A DNA stretch of 39,701 bases, taken from positions 1 through 39,701 of the forward strand of contig JAYMTF010000329.1 in the NCBI GenBank assembly GCA_036897485.1, in the 5' to 3' direction. The notes beneath the pieces were generated by a model that searched no databases, was not told the DNA's origin, and saw only the letters and a program-made list of their open reading frames with translations. The position numbers and the translations under genes were made by a program. This DNA is from Pelargonium nanum (Eukaryota > Streptophyta > Magnoliopsida > Geraniales > Geraniaceae). Positions 9,950 to 20,330 of the stretch are shown here, one piece after another; position 1 is the stretch's first letter, and each line of letters opens with the position of its first letter.

Positions 9950-12379
9950 CTTCTGAACATCCAGACATTCAGGTCTCCACGGTTCACATGGCTTATTAGT
10001 AGCTGGTTCATCATCAACTTGACGCTGTTGCCTGTCTATAATCCACAAACCAACAATATTTATAATCAGTAACACAATCTTTGAGCAAAGTGCTTTGCAC
10101 AGCGAACACAGAACTAGGAAAGCTGAAAGAAAAGACTTGTGATCAAAGTTAAGAAACAGAATGGAATGCCGGCATTGCTCTTCGATAAAATACAAGAACT
10201 AACTTGAGTTCACATGCACTTAAAAAATGATCATATTACAACATCATTTCTAGATTATTTTTTTCAGATATCAAACTATCTACAGAGAACTCAGGGATAT
10301 TCAATAATCTATACTCAAAGAACAGCAGAGATTTTGGACATGCCAGATTTAGATGCTAGTATCAACCTGCATAAATGCAAGTGTGTGAGTAGTGAGAGAG
10401 GGAGAGAGTCACGATACCTGATGCTTTCGAGTTTCGACTAGTACATGCATGCAGTTAAACCCACGAGCATCTATTTATTATGGTCCAAGCACCCGATATT
10501 CAGTTATAGCTTCAAAAGCCGAGTGATGAGCCACGACAATTCTCTCTCATTCTTCCCTTCATTAAGAAGCACCTATGATCTATAGTACAATTGCAATGAA
10601 AAGTTTAACGCCTTCACATAAATGATAAATGTATGTTCTGCAAATTGCTGTGCATAAATTAGAGCGTACCTTAGATAGAGGAGCAGAAGTTAAGCAATCA
10701 TTTTCCTTGGGAGAACCTATGACCGATCCCCAAAACCTCTGATATGTGGCTTTACAAGCATCCTTCGAATCCTAAGATTGCACATAAGAATTTTAGTTAA
10801 CCATTCCAAAAAAATAACTAACAGAAGCATTCAGCCATTCTTTAAAATTTAAAAAGGTAGCAGTAATATTAATGTGTATATGTAACTTTTTGAGACTCAA
10901 AATCCACGTAACCCCTTCTACGTGGAAGGCCATAACTGCTAATATGCAAATTCCATTTTGGAACAACATAAAGGAATACCCAATATAAAGGATGTGAAGA
11001 ATCGTGAGTAATTAATTCTTCACGATAACTGTTCAACAGTGCCACGCAGATTCACTTCATTGTGTAAGTGACTTCTCCAATTAAAGAGAATACAGTTTTG
11101 AATTTCGCTTAATGATTGTAATAAAGAAATATAAAAACTTTACCAACTTGAGGTCCACTTCATATCACAAGATGATGCTGCGATCAATGCATCGACGCTT
11201 TTATGGTAACTACAGTAAATAATGCAATCTTAGAGCATCTAACCTTTACCGGGAATTACGGCGTTTATTACACACAATTAAAGTGGATATAGCTTCTAAT
11301 TTTACTTAAAATAGTATAAACAAAAAAAATTAAAAACTATACCAACTTAAGGCCCTCTTCAGATCATAGGACAATGCTGCAGCCAATGTGTCCATACTGT
11401 TACGATTTACGAACATGAAGACTTTCCTGACAAGATCGCCATAATAATAACAAAAAAATCAAAATCTATTATGGTAACTACAGCAAATAAAGTGATCTAA
11501 GAGCATCTAAGCTTGACCGGAAATTTCGGGGGTTATTAAACACAATATAACTCAACAACCAATGATTATACCAATATACTCACAAACAATAAACATGCAC
11601 AAAGTAACCACAACGAAAAATATCAAAATAGTGAGAGAATACATTAGCAATCATGGGACACATTTAAGAAAAGAGCCATATTATAGCTTGAGACATGCCT
11701 TGTAGGCTTGTCACCTTTTCAAATACTTGATCTCATCAACATTTGGATTTTGGATATAGAGTGCTACTTAGTATGGTGTTAAAACTCTAAATTTTACTTT
11801 TCACAACGGTAAATTCGTGTCACCTCATTGATCTCTGTATATCAGCAGTAATTTGTACAACAACTAACCTCAGATCCAATCCACATACTGACCGATCATG
11901 AAAATTCAGTTTGTACAGAAACAACATCAGATTCAATACAAAAACAACTAATCTTTGTCGAAATCTTCATTTTATCACCATCAACATCCAGATTGTGGCA
12001 CAGTCTCAATAGCTACAACACAAAAACACCTAAACTATCATTCTATATCTCCACATAGAATTTGGCTTTGGCGCTCCATCAGGAGCTAAAGTAAAATTAC
12101 AACACGACTACTCCACAATCAAAACTACAAATCCAGATCACGATGAACGTAAAATCAAAATAGTAATTCAAAAAGAAGAGATCGCTCACAAAGCTGTGTT
12201 CGAGGATCGGAGATCTCATCGAAACAATACCTTGGCTGAGCCAGGTGACGATTGTGAGCGAGGACGAAATCCGGTCTGTTGACATGCAGAAAAACGGTAG
12301 GAGCGAGAGCAGCTGCCGGAGTTTCTCTGGTACTGCTGCGCGGTGGCGGCGGCGACGGCGGCTTTGCATGAATCCACAT
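9950..12379 (-). other. candidate spliced minus-strand transcript, coding status unclear
   Basis: Read on the minus strand, exon-like blocks with good splice borders are 12379-12231, 11426-11343, 11209-11144, 10771-10670 and 10031-9950. The middle three are 84, 66 and 102 nt, all multiples of three. An ATG at 12379 opens a Pro/Ser-rich frame that continues through the 84- and 66-nt blocks without a stop but meets a stop in the 102-nt block. That block is fully open in a different frame (starting DSKDACK). The 82-nt block is also open (QQRQVDDEPATNK). I recognise no family. It could be a small-protein gene with exons I mis-phased, a decayed gene or a non-coding RNA. A TATA-like element lies upstream at 12447-12460. 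Confidence 0.35.
11144..11530 (-). repeat. tandem duplication of an exon-like block and its flank
   Basis: The segment about 11340-11530 and the segment about 11140-11290 are diverged copies. Both hold 'accaactt' at the donor side, an exon-like block, 'ttatggtaactacag', 'agagcatctaa' and a terminal 'ttatta.acacaa'. The left copy lacks about 60 bases that the right copy has in and next to the exon-like block. The predicted peptides are related (NSMDTLAAALSYDLK against KSVDALIAASSCDMK). Confidence 0.6.
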
Positions 12380-12446
12380 TTCTAGAAGAATCTGATTTTG
12401 GTGTGGTTAGGTTGTGAGTAAAAGAAGCGAAGGAAGAAGAAATAAG

Positions 12447-12460
12447 CTATATATATAGGT
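12447..12460 (-). promoter_or_regulatory. putative TATA box for the minus-strand transcript
   Basis: Read on the minus strand, the sequence is acctatatatatagctt. It sits ~70 bases upstream of the first ATG at 12379, and the sequence between is a pyrimidine-rich, leader-like stretch. It supports transcription toward lower coordinates but is not proof. Confidence 0.4.
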
Positions 12461-12587
12461 GTGTGGGATGAGAAGTGGAGTGAAGTGAAGAGTGTGTGTT
12501 GGCTGATGGGCCGTCAAGTGACATTTCTTGCATGCACTCACTGTTCAGCCCAAAACAAAAGGATAGGATTGTAATTCTAACATATAA

Positions 12588-12720
12588 TAGAGCTCTCAAT
12601 TCGGGCCCAAAACTGTATATAATCACAAAGATTAGAGTTGTCAATTCGGGCCCAAAATTACGGATCTTCTAAAACATTGTAATTACAAAAATTAGAGTTG
12701 TCATTTCGGGCCCAAAACCG
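12588..12720. repeat. three tandem copies of a transposon-end-like motif
   Basis: Motif tagag(c/t)t(c/g)tca(a/t)ttcgggcccaaaa starts at 12588, 12633 and 12693. Its first bases match the terminal inverted repeats of the small hAT-like elements at 27585 and 36003 (tagag(c/t)tggcaat). The copies are separated by unrelated AT-rich filler of 20-35 bases. Confidence 0.7.
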
Positions 12721-13733
12721 CGGATAACTGGAACTAATCCTTAACTTTATAAGTTCAAATGAAATATAATAGATTCAATCAGTTTTTAGAGTTGATTCAG
12801 AGAAGTTTGCATCGATTTGAAATTTGAATCCACATTCTTATGGAGCTTTTCAATTTTATCTCGATTCCAAACTTGAATTGCTAAATGTAACAAGAGTTGG
12901 CAAACATCACGAACAAATCGGTTCAACATATTAAGAGAAATAATATATTAATTCAATTTCGAGATCATTTCCAACCAATATTATATTGCCTAAAACTTAT
13001 AATACAATGTCAGGCTTAAAATAAGTTTTCATTTTTATATAAAAATTAAAAGTAACTTGATTAGAATCTATCGTTCTCCCTCGTACTTTCATATACTTTT
13101 ATTATAACAAGCTTATTTTGTTACGATGAGTAACCTATATTAAAAATATTGTTATGCACGACTAACACAAAAGAAAAGTGGAACGCCGAAAATTAATTCA
13201 ACAATTATTTGTTTACGGCATATCATAATATTTTAAATTTTAGTTTTGAAATTGTAACTCACATACAACACAAGTCACAAAAAGATAAATCAGTTAAATG
13301 CGAAAGACCTATAAGATCAAAATTAATAAATAGATGGGTGTTGTCTCATAGGAGACAAGTTAATGATTCATGTTACACAAAACTTGAAACTCATTTATGT
13401 CAAGTTTGAATTCTTGATATTAGTAAAATCTAATGCATGGTTACACACTATTCCAATTTTTCTAATTATAATAATAAAGAAAAACATTAAAACTGAGTAG
13501 GTAGGTGTTGCTACTTGCTAGCCACCAACACATGAAAACAAGTAAAGCAAAGCAAAGCAACTGCACAGAATTGCAAGTGTGCCAAGTGGGATCAAAAAGC
13601 AAACTCAACTTTTGTTGGATGTAAACATCCCCAACAAAACAATCCAAGTACTTTACATCAAAGCTTTACTTCAAATGGTCCCTATATGTTTCATGTATCT
13701 TATAGTAGTTCTATGAAGAAAAAAATATTATTA
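12721..13733. other. AT-rich intergenic sequence without a recognisable gene
   Basis: Both strands hold only short frames without family resemblance (for example 13209-13409 and 13462-13647). No tRNA, transposase or repeat structure stands out. Confidence 0.45.
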
Positions 13734-13742
13734 TTTATTTTT

Positions 13743-14093
13743 GGTAAAAGACCTAATTTGATCCCGAACTTTAGTGTTTTGATCCAATTTAGTACTTGAA
13801 CTTTTGTTAACCAAAATTAGTCCCTGAATTGTCATGTTTTGACCAAATTTGGTCCTTGAACTTTCAATTGACCCGAAATGGTCCCTGAACTTTCACATAT
13901 TGACCCAATTTGGTCCTTGCCCTTAAAGCTTATATAAAAAATTCAAGGATTAAATTGGGTCAATATTTAAAAGTTCAGGGACCATTTTGGGTCAATAGAA
14001 AGTTCAATGATTAAATTGGGTCAAAACATGAAAGTTTAAGAACTAAATTGAGTCAAAACATCAAAGTTCGGGGACCAAATTGGGTCTTTTACC
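13743..14093. mobile_element. foldback (long inverted-repeat) element with 9-bp target duplication
   Basis: The left end ggtaaaagac (13743) is matched by gtcttttacc at the right end (14093). The two halves pair over nearly the whole 351 bp around a centre near 13930-13945. Each arm is itself built from ~38-base units of the type 'ggtccctgaactttc' plus 'ttttgaccaaattt'. The flanks tttattttt (13734-13742) and tttattttt (14094-14102) are identical 9-mers, the duplication size of Mutator-like elements, although they are low complexity. No coding capacity. Confidence 0.75.
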
Positions 14094-14102
14094 TTTATTT
14101 TT

Positions 14103-15840
14103 TGTGGGAAAAAGTTGAATAACAATGGTCACTTTCTCTTGTCACATGCCATTTGGCCCACTAATTGAGACTACACTCTAGAGTAAGGTAACAATTTTAT
14201 TTATTTATTTATTATATTTTAGAGATTCTTATGTGTACGAACCATATATTATAAAGAGACATGAACGGGTCCAAGACAATTTTTTAACAAAAGTGTTTCA
14301 TGCGAGCAAATTGATTTTTTATTTATCAAACTATTAAAACAAAAACCTTTGCAACTCTTTTGTTTTTTCAAATCAAATGGAGCCTCATTTTTAGTGACTA
14401 CACCTTTGTAATAGGCATGGCGCCCAAAAAGCAATTTAGCCTTGTTTAAAGTGACTACAACTTTCCAATACTCGTAGTGCATTTCAACCAAAAACAATGT
14501 AGCCTAAAATTCAACATCCTTGATCATGTCTTACAGCATATTCTATGGAATCCAACCTTGGATTCTTCCAAAAAGCCCCCTCACAATTCAATCGAACTCC
14601 CCCACACGCGGTATAGTGCAGTTGGTGTTGAACATTTTTTTACTGTTAATCACGTGGTGTTTAGATTTTAAAATTTTGCATTCATAACTTGTTTTACATT
14701 TGACATGATGCTATATAGCGACGAAATTGGAGCCATATAATCTATTTACAAGATTGAATCACACATGTACCGTCGAATCGTCCACACAATGCACCAAAAA
14801 TCACTTCTCAAGTCCATCTTCCACCCACCTTGTTTACCCCTGAATGATATTTGTATCGTCTTATTCCAAAATTTAAAGTGAATAAGCTCGCTTGTTATGA
14901 CATTATGACAATATTTTCTAAACTTTTATATCAATCATGGAGCCCCTTAGAATATGTATGTCATTTCCTATGATCGTTACATGACTCATAGATGTTGCAT
15001 ATATACTCGTTTTCACCATAGTTTACGAGAGAGCAACCTCCACCTTCTTGTAAGTTATAGAAGGCCAAACCATTTGGATGACCACAACAATTTCATATCA
15101 TGTTTCAATTTATATCCAACCATAACCAGGTAGAGTAAGCATTAAGTGTGCTAATTTAACACTATAACGCACATGCTTCTCTAACCCCCGTATAATGATG
15201 GTGTCTTTACAGTGAGGATTTGTTGAACGTTTTCCCCAACGCTAAACATTACAAGAAAAATCTACACCATCTTCATTCCAACTATCAAATTTAATCTTTA
15301 TTCTAACACAAAAACTCATTGGAAGAGACCTTGACATATTCTATAACTACTGGGTATGTACTCATTCTCCCAATGCACAGGGTTAGTTCTCACATGACAT
15401 ATGTCTCTCTTCATGTAGGACGTCGATTTAACTTGACAAATATGTTGCACAAAACTGATGAAAAGCTTATTTGTCTGCATGACATATGTGGTAATGGTTA
15501 ATGTCACTACTTTGATCAAAGATGTCATTCATATGATATAGTAAGATGCTTGAATTTCAACTCAAAAGTCCGGCAAAATGTCGATTTATCGACATAAAAC
15601 TAGTATTTCGAGATTCTAATCCTTCTAAAGCAAAAAATGCATAATATAAGAAAAAACGAGTCATCGTGAGTCGTGACACTTAATTTCAATTTACTGAATA
15701 TAGCAAATGTTATGTATTTATGTGTCACAAATTCGCTGGAGTAGATATCGAAAAAGTTTAACCCAAACATATATTATCAATTTGTTAAACCTAGTCAAAA
15801 TAATAATGAGTTAGATATTTTTAAAAATACACATTTGGTA
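14103..15840. other. intergenic sequence, no recognisable gene
   Basis: Short frames at 14249-14671 and 15316-15528 show no domain or family signature. The base composition is less AT-rich than the flanks in places, so decayed transposon sequence is possible, but I could not identify terminal repeats or retroelement motifs. The last ~100 bases should hold the promoter of the carrier gene (tata-like ctatactctatag near 15878-15891). Confidence 0.4.
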
Positions 15841-15975
15841 TTTAATGGCACTATAGCATATACTCTAATATCTCACTCTATACTCTATAGTATCTGGAGA
15901 ACACAAAAACCAAAAACCCTAACTACCAAAAAAAGAGAGCGAAACAGAACCGAACACCACCGGAAATATCTATCT

Positions 15976-16090
15976 ATGACCAAAAAATCCCATTCTCAGG
16001 TACACTCGATCTCTCTTCTCTTCTCTTCTCTACGAATCGTACTATCAGCTGTTGATGTCACAGATTGACACTGTTATTGTTGCTTCTCAG
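15976..16090 (+). promoter_or_regulatory. leader exon end and leader intron of the carrier gene, with alternative in-frame start
   Basis: Donor ctcag/gtacac at 15999/16000 and acceptor ttctcag at 16090 define a 91-nt leader intron. ATG 15976 runs MTKKSHSQ into the donor in phase 0 and continues in frame with ATG 16100 after splicing. If scanning starts upstream, 15976 is the first AUG and would lengthen the protein by 12 residues. Its context (tctATGa) is weak, so leaky initiation at 16100 is equally possible. Confidence 0.5.
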
Positions 16091-16099
16091 GGAACAACA

Positions 16100-18715
16100 A
16101 TGGCGTTGGAATCGGCATCGCCAAAGAAGAAGACGAACAAGCTTGGCTTCGGTGGTGTCTTCGGCGACGTATACGGCGTCGTAATGCTTCCCAAAGACCT
16201 CGAAATCGCAAAGGACCAGCTTCCTCCACCTGCTCCACTCTCCGATCTTCGAATTCAATTTCCAAACATCGGTCTCGCCTGCAAGGTCCAACAATTTTGT
16301 TTTTTAGCTTTGTTTTGTGTTTATTTGGTGCTGTGTTTTTGATAAAATTGCAGCTTTTTTGGGGTTCTTTTTAGTTTTGTTTTGAGTTTATTTGCTCTCT
16401 TGATTGTTTATTGGTTTTGGGTTGGTGATTAAATTGGTATTTTTTAACTGTTAGTGTGAGATTTGTGTTCATGGAATATTTGTTTATCTATTTATTTATT
16501 GAGGTTTTGTTTAAAAAGAGGAATGGAATGAGCTTTTTGTTGTTGGTGTTTTAAAAAAAGAGCGCATGGATTGTTGGCTGATTCAGGACTTGTTGAAGAC
16601 TAGAGAAGTTGGCGAGTTTCTTAGTGGGGCTTTAGCTGGGGCGATGGCCAAAGCTGTTCTTGCTCCTCTCGAGACCATCAGGTCTGTTTGCGTTTGCTAC
16701 TCTTTTCATTTACATGTTTTCATCATTGTGATCAGCTTGTTTACTTGAGTTTGAGACTTCTTTCTTCGATATCTTTTATGGTGTTTTCGGGCTACAAATT
16801 CATGCTATGTTTGCTCAATTGTTGACTCAAGTTTGCAAGTCAAAATACACTTTTCTGGGTATCTAGATTTTGCCCGCTACCAAGTTCTGTCCAATAGGAA
16901 CACGAACAGAAGCATATCCACATTTGTTGAACCAAAATTGTGAACATTATTTGACTATTGCATATCCTAAATGTTGTAGTTCAAATCTCAAACTTCATTT
17001 GTTTAATCAACTAGATTTCTGATAATGGCATAAGGAGGATAGGGACTTTGCTCTGTATTGCATTCTAGCCACACTTTGAGAATTTTTTATTTTATTTATT
17101 ATTAAAGTTAGTGTCATTTGTACTCTCATTTGATTGTTCTTATCCTCATATTATATTTTTCTCGAGAATCATATGATAACCAGCCATCCAAATTGTCTGA
17201 CTTAAACACGTAAACATTCAATCCCAATTTTGTTTAGCTAAGAAGCTACAAAATATAATGTTTATAAGAAGGATGTAAGTTTCACGTGGAAGATTAAGTA
17301 TTTCAAGCTTACACACACATGTTTCCTGAACTAAGTTTTAACATATAGAAGTATAATGCCTGGGATAGAATGTAAAAATATGCAGGACCAGAATGGTGGT
17401 TGGTGTTGGGTCTAGACACATTTCTGGTAGTTTCTTAGAGGTCATTGAGCACCAGGGTTGGACCGGACTTTGGGCTGGAAACGCAATCAACATGCTTCGC
17501 ATAGTCCCTACCCAAGCAATTGAGCTTGGAACTTTTGAATTTGTCAAGCGGTCAATGACAACAGCACAAGAGAAATGGAATAAGGAGGACGGTCCTAAGG
17601 TGCAAATAGGTAATGTCGGTTTGAACCTATCTCTCTCTTGGATCTCACCCGTTGCAGTGGCTGGTGCAGCTGCCGGAATTTTCAGCACTCTAGCGTGCCA
17701 TCCTCTTGAAGTTCTGAAGGTACTAATTATCATCATAGATAATGTATTTTTCACATTTACGGTCTTGTATCTTTGTCTTGTATCCTATGTTTTTTGCAAT
17801 AAATGATGGCATTTCTTTTAATCTCTTACAGGATCGCTTGACTGTAAGCCCCGAGGTTTACCCTACCATTAGTGTTGCTGTGAGCAAAATGTACAAGGAG
17901 GGTGGGATCCGCGCCTTTTATGCTGGCATCTCACCTACACTAATCGGCATGCTTCCATACAGTACATGCTATTATTTCATGTATGATACGATGAAAAAAT
18001 CCTATTGCCTAGCAAAAAACAAAAAGTCTTTAAGTCGCCCAGAAATGCTTCTTCTCGGTGCTATCGCAGGCAAGTGACCTATTTTATCTGTTTTGCTCTT
18101 TTGCATATGACTATGTTTGATTTCATCTTCTAAGTTCTAAGGACAACATGATCACTCATGTTCCGAGATATTGTTGTCTATTTTGTTATCTTAAGGATAT
18201 TGTTGGTAACTCATGCATTATTAACTAACTAACTAAAATAAAAAGTGGACAATTATTTTGGGACGGAGGGAGTATATCCTTAATTTGCGCAAAAAAACAG
18301 GAAAGTGAGACTCATTTTGAGACATATGGAGTGTAATACGACATTCTGTTCCATCTCATCTTTTTATTGAAACTACAGAGCTGTGTTATGAGATATTGTT
18401 GTCTATGTCACACGTTACTGTATTTTGAATCATCATTAATGGCAATAGCGTCCCTCTCTAATGCCAGGTTTTACGGCTAGCACGATCAGCTTTCCACTGG
18501 AGGTGGCGAGGAAACGGCTGATGGTGGGAGCACTGCAGGGCAAGTGTCCGGCTAACATGGCAGCGGCTCTAAGAGAAGTTGTCCAGGAAGAAGGCTTGAA
18601 GGGACTGTATAGAGGGTGGGGTGCGAGCTGTTTAAAAGTAATGCCCAACTCTGGAATCACCTGGACATTTTACGAAGCTTGGAAGGACATATTGGTAGTT
18701 CAGAAACACCTGTAG
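16100..18715 (+). CDS. BTL1: mitochondrial-carrier family protein, BT1-like adenine nucleotide transporter (BTL1 type)
   Basis: Exons are 16100-16285, 16587-16681, 17386-17719, 17832-18069 and 18468-18715, giving 366 aa. Three carrier repeats each show the PX(D/E)XX(K/R) signature: PLETIR (89-94), PLEVLK (200-205) and PLEVAR (294-299). The expected six membrane spans and the repeat-end motifs (GWTGLWAGN, GIRAFYAG, GLKGLYRGWG) are present. The N-terminal ~65 residues before the first repeat resemble plant BT1-like proteins, which move adenine nucleotides or related metabolites across organelle envelopes; the substrate here is inferred. Intron 4 (18070-18467) uses a GC donor (ag/gcaagt). A leader intron (16000-16090) is likely. 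An in-frame ATG at 15976 in the leader exon would add MTKKSHSQGTT plus Met before ALES. ATG 16100 was chosen for its better context (acaacaATGg). Confidence 0.93.
18190..18274. repeat. truncated Stowaway-type MITE end in carrier intron 4
   Basis: The sequence aactaactaactaaaat, then aaagtggacaattattttgg and gacggagggag, ends in TA at 18273-18274. This is the outward end of the same element family seen complete at 23466-23615. The opposite end is missing or too decayed to call. Confidence 0.55.
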
Positions 18716-19671
18716 TGACTTGAGAATCGGTCATTGGTTAAGACTTGTGTAGGGATGGCTAGGATGGCCCTGGGTAGACGAACATTGAGGTAGAGAGAGA
18801 GAGAGAGCTACTCCTATTGTGTAGCAAGCAAGCGAGGGAACTTCTGATCGGGAACTGTAAGATCAGCTTCAATTTTGGTGTCTCATAAAGATTGATTTGT
18901 ACTAACAATTTTGTCTATTTACATCACTAATTATTGATAAAATGTTGGTCTCATCATGTACCCTGATTTCATGAATTTCCTTTGAAACCCTTATTTGGGT
19001 CTTGTTTTCATTTTGCAGGGAAGTCAATTGTCATGTTTGTTGATATATGATGCTCAAGCAGATATGGGATCAGTCAAATTATTGACCCATCCTCATAAAT
19101 GCAAAAATGGTCCAATAATATGACAAAATATTAAGCTTTACAATAATCATTGGCCCACTAATCCTTCATTAAATTCTATGTTGGCCCAATCTATTAAAGG
19201 CCCATCATTAGTACTAGATTACTAGGAAACCAGGCAAAAAGGACATAAAAATAATTCAGCAGTATTAATGAGGAGAAATTGGTAATTCAATAATTCACAA
19301 TCAAAACACACTTTCGCGCGGCTTTAACAGCCATCTCTCTCTGCTTCTCAGTCTGACAATATTCTCTGTCCTATGCTTTCTCTTCTCTTTTCTTTTTCAG
19401 TACTGTGTGTTTCGTGCGCTCTCTCCCCATTTTCGAGACAATAATTCAAATTTAATAAATAAATAAATTAAACCATAAACAAGTACACTACAAAACAAAC
19501 ATTTCAGTTTTCAATTTCAAAATTTTCCATTTGGATCACCGAATATTATTCAATTACTTATTTCAATTTTTCTTTTCCTTTTTCATGCTTAAGAGCTGAG
19601 AAATTATTTTAAAAAAAATTGACAATTTGTGTGTGTTCGCGCTGCTGAACGTTGACAGTGTGTTATATAGA
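18716..19671. other. 3' flank of the carrier gene and intergenic sequence
   Basis: The first ~200 bases are probable 3' UTR. Further on there is no coding frame. A pyrimidine-rich stretch at 19320-19430 (tctctctctgcttctc, ttctcttctcttttcttttt) looks like a plant leader, but no gene follows it on the + strand before the RNase H remnant. Confidence 0.4.
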
Positions 19672-20090
19672 TCAATAGCAAACTGCTAGTATAGGATTGA
19701 TAAAGTCGTGATATAGAAAACCTACCCAACAAACTTGGCCTGACACAGACTCCGATGACCTAGCTAAAACATGAGCCACTCGGTTCACAGACCGCCTTAC
19801 AAAACAAAATTCTACACTACCAATACTAGTAGCAATAGAACGAATATCACAGACGATTAAACCAAATGCACTGTTAAACTCCCCTCCGGCCTGGATTGCC
19901 TCGACAACCAACCTCGAATCCGACTCAACAATTACTCCCGACCAACCAAGCTCCGCCACCCACTCTAGCGCATCATGAACTGCGCGAGCCTCCACCACAG
20001 CCACCTCCGGCACCCCTTCCCAACAGCTTCGTCCCCCTCCCAAAACCTTGTCGGAATTATCCCTGACTACCCCAAAATTGTTAAATATGT
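19672..20090 (-). pseudogene. LINE-type RNase H domain remnant (RVT_3-like)
   Basis: On the minus strand an open frame runs from about 20090 to the stop at 19672. It begins FGVVRDNSDKVLGG, followed by EARAVHDALEW, the acidic VESDSRLVVEAI and VRRSVNRVAHVLAR. This matches the order of the RNase H-like domain found at the 3' end of plant non-LTR retrotransposons and in related host genes: Asp in the first strand region, Glu in the EA helix, DS, and the late Asn/His. No reverse transcriptase lies upstream and no ATG is well placed, so it is most likely a 5'-truncated LINE. The last strand has Asn where family members often have Asp (RVAH context), which may reflect decay or normal variation. Confidence 0.75.
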
Positions 20091-20330
20091 GGAGTACTCA
20101 ACATGAGCACGACTTGATAACAAAATCGTTGAGGTTAGGTCGTGTTTTGTATAGATCAAGCACTACACATTTATTAATCGTTTGAGTACTTCAACGAGAA
20201 CACGACACAATTACAGAAATGTCGAATATCGATCTTGTGTTATATGGGTCGACACGACACAGTTATTAAACCTATTGAGTTGTTCGAAGCAAAAACTGAC
20301 ATTATTATAAAATTAGTGAGACATGAATCT
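20091..20330. repeat. dispersed repeat fragment, 'cacgacac' family
   Basis: Sequence such as gtacttcaacgagaacacg, gtgttatatgggtcgacacg and 'cacagttattaaacc' belongs to the same low-complexity repeat family as 29043-29561. It abuts the RNase H remnant. No ends could be fixed. Confidence 0.45.

Noticed and set aside
9833..10195. 120-codon minus-strand frame as a single-exon gene
   Set aside because: Only the middle (9950-10031) looks exon-like, with an acag acceptor and gtttc donor. The flanks read as intron or UTR, so it is not listed as a CDS.
12097..12379. Two overlapping minus-strand frames of 74 and 90 codons
   Set aside because: They run on past a good donor (caag/gtattg at 12231/12230). 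Only the portion above 12231 is kept as a possible first exon of the uncertain transcript.
14249..15560. Possible retroelement gene remnant in a less AT-rich interval
   Set aside because: No reverse transcriptase, integrase, protease or gag motif, and no terminal repeats, could be found on either strand.
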